Assembly (NCBI GenBank): GCA_030747175.1
Contig: JASLLE010000001.1
Span: 1-64,000, forward strand
Direction of reading: 5' to 3'
Origin: Dehalococcoidia bacterium
GTDB lineage: Bacteria; Chloroflexota; Dehalococcoidia; Lucifugimonadales; Lucifugimonadaceae
Length of the DNA stretch: 64,000 bases
Shown piece after piece: positions 29,790 to 37,240 of the stretch. The translations under genes were made by a program, and so were the position numbers. Numbering within the stretch: the stretch's first letter is position 1; each line of letters starts with the position of its first letter. The notes below the pieces were generated by a model. The model worked only from the letters and a program-made list of their open reading frames with translations. It was not told the origin of the DNA and did no database searches.

Positions 29790-30067
29790 GTGGCGAGTCT
29801 AGCAAACGGCGGCCCCGAAATACTCACCGGAATACCGCCTGAATCTTTCGAAAGCTCTCGAAAGAACGAGGGAAATCGATCGAAAGCCGCTTGCTATACT
29901 TCCGCTCTTCGTAATTGCCGGGCAGTTCCGGCGATGTCCGGCGTTCTTGAGTCTTCATGAATACTCATGGGTCATGGATACCTCGCCGGTCTCCCCCAAA
30001 CAAACGGTACGACCGGGATCCCGATTCCGGTTCACTGGCGAATCAAACAACGAGGAATGGAGTTGAA

Positions 30068-30808
30068 GTGGCCGAACCTACTGCGCATGTCTCGGACGAA
30101 CTACTGGCCCAGATCTCCGGGGTGTCGAACGCAACCGTGCTGAGCGCGCTCCGTCAGCGTGGATATCACAGGGTGTTCATGGATGGAGTGAAGCCGCTCG
30201 CCACCGGCCGTCGCCTGTGCGCCCGGGCGGTGACGCTTCGCAGCCTCCCGGTGCGGCCAGACCTCGCCGAGCGTATCGCTACCGGAACGCACGGAGATGG
30301 CTTCAACGAGACGCCCCGCTGGCAGGCGGTGGACAGCGTCGGTCCCGGCTATGCGCTGGTTACGGACGCCATGCGGCTCTCGAATGTCTCCACGGGCGGC
30401 GACGTTGTTTATTCACGAATCCTGACGCGCAAGGGCGCCGGGCTGGTGACGGACGGGGCCGTGCGGGATGGCGCAGCCGTGGCGGCGTACGGATTCCCGG
30501 TGTATGCGGGGGGTTCGACCTCGATAGTCGGCGAGGATCACATCCTCCCCTACCAGGTCAATGAGCCCATCCAGTGCGGCGGTGTGCTGGTGTGGCCCGG
30601 CGATATCGTGATGGGCGACGACGATGGCGTGGTTGTCCTGCCGTCGCAGCTCGCAGAGGAAATCCTGCCCTGGGCCGTGGAGCACGACGAGATGGAACAG
30701 GCCGTCCTGGAGCACACGCAGCGCACCGGCGAGTCGCCGAGCTCTTATTACCCGTTCAACGACGAGACCCGGAAGTTGTGGGAGCGCTGGAAGGCGGACC
30801 GGTCGTGA
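30068..30808 (+). CDS. RraA family protein (GTG start)
   Basis: ATVLSALRQRGYHRVFMDGVKPLATGRRLCARAVTLRSLPVR...GLVTDGAVRDGAAVAAYGFPVYAGGSTS...CGGVLVWPGDIVMGDDDGVVVLP. Confidence 0.88.
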   Translation: MAEPTAHVSDELLAQISGVSNATVLSALRQRGYHRVFMDGVKPLATGRRLCARAVTLRSLPVRPDLAERIATGTHGDGFNETPRWQAVDSVGPGYALVTDAMRLSNVSTGGDVVYSRILTRKGAGLVTDGAVRDGAAVAAYGFPVYAGGSTSIVGEDHILPYQVNEPIQCGGVLVWPGDIVMGDDDGVVVLPSQLAEEILPWAVEHDEMEQAVLEHTQRTGESPSSYYPFNDETRKLWERWKADRS

Positions 30809-31182
30809 TGGCCCGACGGATCACGATCCGGGCGGGTGATGTGACGATCGACGGCGAGCTGAACGACTCGCCAACGGCCGATCTGGTGTGGGAGGCGTTG
30901 ACGATCAAGGCGTCCGCCAGCACGTGGGGCGACGAGATCTATTTCTCGATCCCCGTATCCGCAGAAGAGGACAACACGGCGCAGGAGACGGTCGATCTCG
31001 GCGCCATCGCCTACTGGCCGCCGGGGAGTGCGCTGTGCCTGTTTTTCGGGCCGACGCCGATGTCGCAGGGCGACGAGATTCGTCCGGCGAGCGCGGTCAA
31101 CGTGCTGGGCATGCTCGAGGGCGATCCCACGGTGCTGCGAGCGGTAGGGCCGGGGACGGTAGTCGAGGTATCGCGGGCATGA
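30808..31182 (+). CDS. Cyclophilin-like fold / DUF3830-type protein
   Basis: LNDSPTADLVWEALTIKASASTWGDEIYFSIPV...VDLGAIAYWPPGSALCLFFGPTPMS; start overlaps the stop of the upstream gene. Confidence 0.75.
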   Translation: MARRITIRAGDVTIDGELNDSPTADLVWEALTIKASASTWGDEIYFSIPVSAEEDNTAQETVDLGAIAYWPPGSALCLFFGPTPMSQGDEIRPASAVNVLGMLEGDPTVLRAVGPGTVVEVSRA

Positions 31183-31865
31183 CGACGGGAGAAGGCCGGC
31201 CACTCCGCGGAGGTTTCACGAACGAGCTGCGTAAGCGTTTCGACACAGAGTGGCGTGCGACGCACCACGATCACCCTTTCGTGACGGGCATCGGAGACGG
31301 CACGTTGTCACTCGACCGGTTTCGTTACTTCATGCAGCAGGATTACCTGTTCCTGATCGATTACGCGCGCGCCATCGCCATAGCTACCGCAAAATCGCCG
31401 GACCTAGAGTCGATGGGTCGTTTCGCGAAGTTGCTGGATGAGACCCTGAACTCGGAGATGTCGCTGCATCGTTCTTTTTGCGCCGATTTCGGGATCTCGG
31501 AGGAGGAGCTTACGGCGACACAGCCGTCAGAAACGACGATCAGCTACACGAAACACCTGGTCGATACGGCGTACGAACATGGGATCGCCGAGATCGCGGC
31601 GGCGTTGTTGCCCTGCCAGTGGGGTTACGACGACGCCGGTCAGCGCCTGGCCGCTAATCTGACTGCGCCCGAGGGGTCGCTGCATGCCCGCTGGGTGGCG
31701 GGATATAACGATCCGGAGTATCGGGAGGTGACGGCGTGGCTGCGCGGTTTCACGGATCGGCTCGCAGAGGACGCGTCGGACGAGGTGCGGGAGAGTATGG
31801 CGGCGCTCTTCAAGGAGAGCCTGCATCAGGAGTGGCTTTTCTGGGAGGCCCCGATGGGGCTTTGA
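31179..31865 (+). CDS. TenA family protein (thiaminase II-like)
   Basis: HHDHPFVTGIGDGTLSLDRFRYFMQQDYLFLIDYARAIAIATAKSPD...LLPCQWGY...HQEWLFWEAP; start overlaps upstream stop (ATGA). Confidence 0.88.
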   Translation: MTTGEGRPLRGGFTNELRKRFDTEWRATHHDHPFVTGIGDGTLSLDRFRYFMQQDYLFLIDYARAIAIATAKSPDLESMGRFAKLLDETLNSEMSLHRSFCADFGISEEELTATQPSETTISYTKHLVDTAYEHGIAEIAAALLPCQWGYDDAGQRLAANLTAPEGSLHARWVAGYNDPEYREVTAWLRGFTDRLAEDASDEVRESMAALFKESLHQEWLFWEAPMGL

Positions 31866-31961
31866 GTTCCCGCGGGCCCTTTTTCTATGGGCCGATTGCT
31901 CACATCAAGGCCTGTCGTATTCTGCCGGTGATTCACGGCTGGCCATAATCGCCCTGTCGCT

Positions 31962-32020
31962 CCCTCTCCCAGCGGGAGAGGGTTGGGAGCCTGCCCTTCC
32001 ACGGAAGGGTGAGGGAGAAA
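31962..32020. repeat. Dispersed CCCTCTCCC-type intergenic palindrome (copy 1)
   Basis: ccctctcccagcgggagagggttgggagcctgcccttccacggaagggtgagggagaaa; related copies at about 36578 and 59145. Confidence 0.85.
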
Positions 32021-32237
32021 TCCCGTCCTGGCATCACGTACATGAATACTCCCGCACGTTCCAACCAGGGCAACCAATCAACCGCCAAGCGTGCCGGCAT
32101 CCGTAACCCAACCGGCCCAACCAGATATCTGCCCAACCCTGCCCGATGGGGCATAATGCGAGGGATCCCGACGTCGTCCCAGAGACGTGAATAACACCCT
32201 CGAGTTCCCAATGAGGTCCAGCCACTGGCTGGCGGCA

Positions 32238-32480
32238 ATGGCTAGCAAGGTTCGAGCATACCTCTTGATCGAGGCGTCACCGGGCGCCGGCAACGACGTG
32301 TTGGAGGCGGCCCGGGCGATGCCGTCGACCGTTCAAGCTGATCGCGTTACAGGCCCGTACGACGTGATCGTCGTGCTGGAAGCGGACGATCTGAACGAGC
32401 TGGGGGCCGTGCTGCATGACGATATCCAGGCGATCCCCGGGATCACGCGCACGATGAGTTGTCTCCGGTTCGAGGCGTAG
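32238..32480 (+). CDS. Stand-alone Lrp/AsnC ligand-binding (RAM-like) domain protein
   Basis: VRAYLLIEASPGAGNDVLEAARAMPSTVQADRVTGPYDVIVVLEADDLNELGAVLHDDIQAIPGITRTMSCLRF. Confidence 0.85.
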   Translation: MASKVRAYLLIEASPGAGNDVLEAARAMPSTVQADRVTGPYDVIVVLEADDLNELGAVLHDDIQAIPGITRTMSCLRFEA

Positions 32481-32628
32481 CCGGGTTGAACGTTCTGCAC
32501 GTTCCGGCGAACGAGATATCCGGTCATGCGTGTCCTACCCGTAAAGGCCCTCAAAGCGCGTGCCATGCCGATCGGGGTTCTATCAGTAAACGCCCTGTAG
32601 ATAAGCGCCCTGTCAGGACCGGCGCCTG

Positions 32629-33009
32629 ATGGAACGACTTCTTTTCCTGTTTGCGGCGGGTGGACTCGGGACACTTGCCCGCTACGGCGTGTCCAACTGG
32701 GTGCAGCGGAGCACGACCACGGACTTCCCGTGGGGCATCCTGACCGTGAACGCCATCGGCTCGTTGGCGCTCGGCCTGCTCTACTCGCTGGCCGAGGAGC
32801 ACAATCTGCTCTCGGGCGAGCTGCGGATAGCCGTACTGGTCGGCTTCCTGGGCGCATTCACGACGTTCTCAACCTTCGCCTTCGATACGAACCAGCTAAT
32901 CCGAGACGACCGCTACCTCTGGGCAGCAGGAAACATGGTCCTCAACAACGCGCTAGGACTGTCGCTGGTGTTCGCAGGGATCTGGATTGGGCGGCTGCAG
33001 GGGGGGTAG
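32629..33009 (+). CDS. crcB: Fluoride efflux transporter CrcB
   Basis: GGLGTLARYGVSNWVQR...PWGILTVNAIGSLALGLL...VGFLGAFTTFSTFAFDTNQL. Confidence 0.92.
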   Translation: MERLLFLFAAGGLGTLARYGVSNWVQRSTTTDFPWGILTVNAIGSLALGLLYSLAEEHNLLSGELRIAVLVGFLGAFTTFSTFAFDTNQLIRDDRYLWAAGNMVLNNALGLSLVFAGIWIGRLQGG

Positions 33010-33056
33010 GATGAGGTGGCAACACACCAAAAACGTACGCACCGTCGTCCCGCTGA

Positions 33057-34211
33057 TCAGTGCGTCGAAACCGTGCGCTCTGCGATGTACTCGAAATTGA
33101 TGTCTTCGCCTAGCCCGGGGAGGTTCGGCATTTGGATGTACCCGTCCTCGTCCATCGGGTCGATGATGCTGTTCAGGTGTGCGGGCACCTCGTCGTAATC
33201 GATGAAGGGGTGCAGCAGGCCTCGTTCGTACCAGGTGGTGTTGGAGATGCCCCCGATTACGGCCAGGTTGCCTGCGCCACCGCCGTGGATTTCGCAATCC
33301 ATGTTGAACGACTCAGAGAGATGGGCGACCTTCATGCTCGGGCTGATCCCGCCCACATCCTGGACCCCCACTCGGGTGATGTCGCACGCTTTTCCGGTGA
33401 TCCACTCGGCTCGGGTGTGGAACTTGCCGTAGGCGTACTCGGGGCCGATGACCGCAATATCAAGCTGCTCGGCGAGCCATCGGTAGGACTCGATTGAGTG
33501 CTCGTCCATCGGCTCCTCGTACCAGTAGAAATCGAGAGCCTGGATTCCCTTGCCTAGCTCCAGCGCTTCCATCCTGGAGTACCAGTGGTTGGCATCGAGC
33601 ATCAGGGGGAAGTCGGGGCCCACGGCCTCGCGAACGGCGGCACAGGCCTTGATATCCATCTTCACGTTCGGCGCCCAGGCGACCGGCGGCATCCACGTGT
33701 GCAGCTTGATCGCTTTGTACCCGCGTTCGACCATCCACTCGGCGTACCTGCCGTAGTCCTCGGGAGTGGCGAGCCCACCGTCCATCTCGTCTCCGCACAT
33801 GGTGGATCCGTAGGCAAGAACCTTGTCTCGATACCCGCCCAGCAGCTTCCAGACGGGGGTGTTCAGCGCACGACCCGCCAGATCCCAGAGGGCCAGTTCG
33901 GCGGCGGCGAGAGTGCGGTCCGTGAGGTTGTTTCCGCTGCCGCGCTGCCATTTGGCGAGGTTGATCCAGAGTTTCTCCCGCTCCATAGCGTCTTCACCCA
34001 TGAAGACTTTCTTGACGTAGTTGTCGAGCAGGTAGGGCCGGAGTGCTTCCGGCGAACTGAACGAGTAGCCGGAGTGGCCGTCATCGGTGGTTACGGTGAG
34101 CATGGCCTGCTCGGAGTCGTGCTCAGCCCCGGGATGGGTGTGCCCGTCGGTGTCGCTGACCTGTTTTGACGGGGTATTGAACACCGTGACTGAGATTTGC
34201 TCGATCTTCAT
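33057..34211 (-). CDS. Enolase superfamily: mandelate racemase/muconate lactonizing enzyme family
   Basis: LWDLAGRALNTPVWKLLGGYRDKVLAYGS, YKAIKLH, LMLDANHWYSRMEALELGKGIQALDFYWYEEPMDEH, GGISPSMKVAHLSESFNMDCEIHGGGAGNLAVIGG. Confidence 0.9.
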   Translation of the reverse strand: MKIEQISVTVFNTPSKQVSDTDGHTHPGAEHDSEQAMLTVTTDDGHSGYSFSSPEALRPYLLDNYVKKVFMGEDAMEREKLWINLAKWQRGSGNNLTDRTLAAAELALWDLAGRALNTPVWKLLGGYRDKVLAYGSTMCGDEMDGGLATPEDYGRYAEWMVERGYKAIKLHTWMPPVAWAPNVKMDIKACAAVREAVGPDFPLMLDANHWYSRMEALELGKGIQALDFYWYEEPMDEHSIESYRWLAEQLDIAVIGPEYAYGKFHTRAEWITGKACDITRVGVQDVGGISPSMKVAHLSESFNMDCEIHGGGAGNLAVIGGISNTTWYERGLLHPFIDYDEVPAHLNSIIDPMDEDGYIQMPNLPGLGEDINFEYIAERTVSTH

Positions 34212-34259
34212 GCCTGGGATCTCTCTTCGGGGGATGGTGGTCTATTCGGGTAGGGGTGC

Positions 34260-34799
34260 ATGCTATACGACGATTCAGACGTGCCGTCGGTGGCATTGAG
34301 GCACATGGCCATCGAGAGGACATGCTGGAGAACCCGGGATGATCACCAGGAACGATTCACTGTGAAGTTCACGCGCTATCTGATGGCAGCCAGCTCTCGA
34401 ACGTTCTTGCTTGGCCTTGATCGGTCGACGATGGTGTTCGATAAACGACCCGGGCCGATGGAGAGGGAAAACATGCACACGTTTTCCTTTGGAGCCGGCG
34501 AGGTGGAGCATTTGCTGGCCGGGACGGCGCCGAACCCGATTCCCTCTTACTGGGAGTACCGACGGGCCAACGTTGTAGAGAAGGTCGTTGACCGGGCGAG
34601 GTACGGCGGCGAGGGCATCATTGTCGAGTTCAGAGCCGGAGAGCTGGAGGTGCCGGGGTTCGAGTATGTGTACTCGGATGCCTCGCCGTTGATGTTCGGA
34701 TTCACGCCGGGAGTGGCGCGTGTGTCCGGGGTGTACCGCATGACGCTGGACGATCCGTTAACGATTGCATCGGCGAGTATCGAGGATCTGGCGCCGTAG
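34260..34799 (+). CDS. Hypothetical protein (start uncertain)
   Basis: 179-aa ORF with plausible coding composition (YWEYRRANVVEKVVDRARYGGEGIIVEFRAGELEVPGFEYVYSDASPLMFGFTPGVARVSGVYRMTLDDP); no family recognised. Confidence 0.5.
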   Translation: MLYDDSDVPSVALRHMAIERTCWRTRDDHQERFTVKFTRYLMAASSRTFLLGLDRSTMVFDKRPGPMERENMHTFSFGAGEVEHLLAGTAPNPIPSYWEYRRANVVEKVVDRARYGGEGIIVEFRAGELEVPGFEYVYSDASPLMFGFTPGVARVSGVYRMTLDDPLTIASASIEDLAP

Positions 34800-34860
34800 T
34801 CCGTCCCAGATGCAATTCGGGAGATTTGGCTCGACTCGCAACGTGGTGGGCGAGGAGCGT

Positions 34861-34934
34861 TGGCTCCGGAGGCCCTTCCGGGGAAGGGCGATCCTTCCGA
34901 TGCCGGAAGGATTAACAACCGACCGCTCTACCGC
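34861..34934 (-). pseudogene. Degenerate tRNA-Asn copy C, 5'-truncated, with two inserted hairpins
   Basis: Minus strand GCGGTAGAGCGGTCGGTTGTTAA-TCCTTCCGGCATCGGAAGGA-TCG-CCCTTCCCCGGAAGGG-CCTCCGGAGCCA; D-arm remnant, GTT anticodon and 3' CTCCGGAGCCA match the intact tRNA-Asn at 35222-35296. Confidence 0.85.
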
Positions 34935-35185
34935 AGACCCAGTTGTGTTCTGAGCCTCTGATTGGGTTTGCCTGACTTCAGTTGCCGTTCTCGACGCCGA
35001 GCTTCGGTTTCGGTCTGGTATTGCTCGTGATGAACAAGTCGCCATGGCCCACGGCCTCGGGTCCAGCCTCCATCTCCAATCTGATGTCTACGGACACGTT
35101 CTTCCAGATCCGCAGTGAAGCCGATATACAGCTGGTCGGCGTCATTCTGGAGCACGCAGACGTGATAAGAGGTTGATTCTGGCAT
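34928..35185 (-). CDS. Small GIY-YIG nuclease family protein
   Basis: YHVCVLQNDADQLYIGFTADLEERVRRHQIGDGGWTRGRGPWRLVHHEQYQTETEARRRERQLKSGKPNQRL. Confidence 0.9.
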   Translation of the reverse strand: MPESTSYHVCVLQNDADQLYIGFTADLEERVRRHQIGDGGWTRGRGPWRLVHHEQYQTETEARRRERQLKSGKPNQRLRTQLGLR

Positions 35186-35221
35186 CTTGGCTCGACTCGC
35201 TCATGACAGAGCGAGGAGCGT

Positions 35222-35296
35222 TGGCTCCGGAGGCAGGAATCGAACCTGCGACCAATCGGTTAACAGCCGACCGCTCTACCGCTGAGCTACTCCGGA
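35222..35296 (-). tRNA. tRNA-Asn (anticodon GTT), intact, CCA encoded
   Basis: Minus strand TCCGGAGTAGCTCAGCGGTAGAGCGGTCGGCTGTTAACCGATTGGTCGCAGGTTCGATTCCTGCCTCCGGAGCCA; full cloverleaf. Confidence 0.97.
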
Positions 35297-35403
35297 ACGA
35301 GTTATGAACACACGTGCACTTACGGCTTGGATTAAAGCCGAGGGGACACAAACGTTGATTTTAACAGCCGGGATTCGGCGCCGCCATCTTGAAATTGCGC
35401 ATT

Positions 35404-35483
35404 GGAGGCAGGAACCGAACCTGCGATCCTTCCGATACCGGAAGGATTAACAGCCGACCGCTCTACCGCTGAGCTACTCCGGA
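35404..35483 (-). pseudogene. tRNA-Asn-like copy B with hairpin insertion and broken 3' acceptor strand
   Basis: Minus strand TCCGGAGTAGCTCAGCGGTAGAGCGGTCGGCTGTTAA-TCCTTCCGGTATCGGAAGGA-TCGCAGGTTCGGTTCCTGCCTCC then AATGCG instead of GGAGCCA. Confidence 0.85.
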
Positions 35484-35633
35484 ACGAATTTTAGAACGCT
35501 CTCGCATTCGCAAGAGTCAATGCTAGCACCCGGTAATTGCTGTCGCCATCGTCGGATTCACCAGATATGAACGTCACCGCTCAGTATTGCGGGCGTTGAC
35601 GGCTGGTATCGGCGTTGCTAGCCTCGGCTTACG

Positions 35634-36404
35634 ATGGCTGAAACCAAGAATCCTTCCAAAAGTGGCCGGACCGGGGCTGGCGCGTCCGAAACTCGGCTGA
35701 CGCAGGCGGCGGAGAACTACCTGCTCTCGATCTTCATGGTGAAAGAGCAAGGGTTGACGGTCACCAACGCCCACCTGGTAGACCAGCTCAAACGCACTCC
35801 CGAATCCGAGGGACTCGGCACGTCCGCGCCGTCGATCGCCGGGATGCTCAGGCGGATGGAAAAAGAGGGGCTGATCAGGCACGGCTCCAACCGGGAGATT
35901 GAGCTCACCACCGAGGGCACACGCCTGGCTGAGCAGATGGTTCGGCGGCACCGGCTCGCCGAGCGGATGGTGGTCGACATGCTCGGGCTGGAGTTGGCCA
36001 GCGCACACGCGGAGGCGCACCGGCTGGAGCACGCGATCTCCGATGAGCTCGAGGAGCGGATCCGGGTGACGCTGAACAACCCGACGACCTGCCCCTTCGG
36101 GCACCCGATTCCCGGGAGCGGATACAGCCCCTGTCCGGCGAGTTCGACCATCAACGAGGCCCCGGTGGGCCAGCCTTTGCGGCTCGACCGGATTCCGGAG
36201 GAGGACCCGGAATTGCTGGAGTACCTGGTGAGCAGCGGGCTGCTGCCGGGCGTTGAGGTGGAGATCCTGGAGTACGCGCCGTACCGGGGTGTCGTGACGC
36301 TGAAGACGGCGGATGCGTCGCCGGTGCTGGGGGCAGACGTGGTGTCCCGGATATGGGTGTGCCCGATGAATTGCGGGCTGGACTGCGCTACGCGGTCTTT
36401 GTAG
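35634..36404 (+). CDS. DtxR/MntR family metal-dependent transcriptional regulator with FeoA-like C-terminus
   Basis: ENYLLSIFMVKEQGLTVTNAHLVDQL...SAPSIAGMLRRMEKEGLIRHGSNREIELTTEG...EAHRLEHAISDELEERI...CPFGHPIP; C-terminal SH3-like domain. Confidence 0.88.
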   Translation: MAETKNPSKSGRTGAGASETRLTQAAENYLLSIFMVKEQGLTVTNAHLVDQLKRTPESEGLGTSAPSIAGMLRRMEKEGLIRHGSNREIELTTEGTRLAEQMVRRHRLAERMVVDMLGLELASAHAEAHRLEHAISDELEERIRVTLNNPTTCPFGHPIPGSGYSPCPASSTINEAPVGQPLRLDRIPEEDPELLEYLVSSGLLPGVEVEILEYAPYRGVVTLKTADASPVLGADVVSRIWVCPMNCGLDCATRSL

Positions 36405-36427
36405 GCGGCCTCCGGGGAGGACTCGTG

Positions 36428-36462
36428 ACCCCGACGCTCTCCCGCAAAGGGGAGAAAGGCAA
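36428..36462. repeat. Variant of the CTCTCCC...GGGAGA palindrome
   Basis: cgtgaccccgacgctctcccgcaaaggggagaaagg; CTCTCCC-like arm followed by GGGGAGA. Confidence 0.5.
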
Positions 36463-36496
36463 ATGGAAATCACGATCAGATCCTCCGTCATCCCGA

Positions 36497-36516
36497 TCCT
36501 TCCGAACCCGGAAGGA
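36497..36516. repeat. Perfect hairpin TCCTTCCG-AACC-CGGAAGGA
   Basis: Identical 8-bp stem to the hairpins embedded in the two degenerate tRNA-Asn copies at 34892-34911 and 35427-35446. Confidence 0.9.
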
Positions 36517-36577
36517 CAAGGGACCTTCACCGGCACGGGACTCGATGAATACATACCGTTTGCGCGTGAACCTTGAA

Positions 36578-36617
36578 CCTCCCTCACCCCAACCCTCTCC
36601 CACCGGGAGAGGGGGCA
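36578..36617. repeat. Dispersed CCCTCTCCC-type intergenic palindrome (copy 2)
   Basis: cctccctcaccccaaccctctcccaccgggagagggggcac. Confidence 0.85.
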
Positions 36618-36811
36618 CGGTGTTGTCGCGCTATGGATACTTCGAGGTCTCGGGTGCCGGTTTGCGAAGCCTCAACTTCGGTCTCTTAATAACTGGCTAA
36701 CGGAGTGGTGGATCGGGGACGTAAAATTGAATCTCTGCGGGTCCGCCGATCAATTCGGCTCGCCTCTGACACTACTTCCTCATACTTCGACAGGCTCCTG
36801 CCGGACTTTTT

Positions 36812-37213
36812 ATGAACAGGCGAAACGGGCGCGTTAGCTTTACTTTGCAGCGCGAACTAGGGCAGTTGATCGACGAATCGATCTCCGATCCCCGGCTCGC
36901 GCCGATGACATCGGTCACGCGCGTCGAGTGCACTTCAGACCTTGCGACGGCGCATGTGTACATAAGCGCGCTCGGCGAGCCCGAGGTGCGCCAGGGCAGC
37001 CTTGAGGCGCTGGAATCTGCCTCGGGATTCTTGCGTCGTGAGATCGACAAGCGGATTCACATCCGGCATGTCCCGCGCCTCGTCTTCCACCTGGACGAGA
37101 CGCTTGTCGAGGGCGCAGATATGTTGAAGGTAATGGACGAAGTGGCAGAGAAGGACAGCCTGCTACCCGAAAACACGTTTGAGCCCGAGGAGCCTGACCC
37201 GGCAGGAGCATGA
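36812..37213 (+). CDS. rbfA: 30S ribosome-binding factor A
   Basis: LQRELGQLIDESISDPRLAPMTSVTRVECTSDLATAHVYISALG; KRIHIRHVPRLVFHLDETLVEGADM. Confidence 0.93.
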   Translation: MNRRNGRVSFTLQRELGQLIDESISDPRLAPMTSVTRVECTSDLATAHVYISALGEPEVRQGSLEALESASGFLRREIDKRIHIRHVPRLVFHLDETLVEGADMLKVMDEVAEKDSLLPENTFEPEEPDPAGA

Positions 37214-37240
37214 GTTTGGGGAGTTACGGCCGCACAAGTC

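Noticed and set aside
29790-30067. Possible TPP riboswitch upstream of the TenA-containing operon
   Set aside because: No CTGAGA...ACCTGATC-type thi box seen.
32480-32628. Possible fluoride riboswitch upstream of crcB
   Set aside because: Only fragments (cgatcggggttc, ggcgcctgatgg) loosely resemble the motif; the conserved fluoride-riboswitch core could not be assembled. An Rfam scan for the crcB motif would settle it.
35350-35380. Additional tRNA-Asn fragment (ttttaacagccgggattcggc)
   Set aside because: Only about 10 nt (ttaacagccg) match tRNA-Asn; too short to call a fourth copy.
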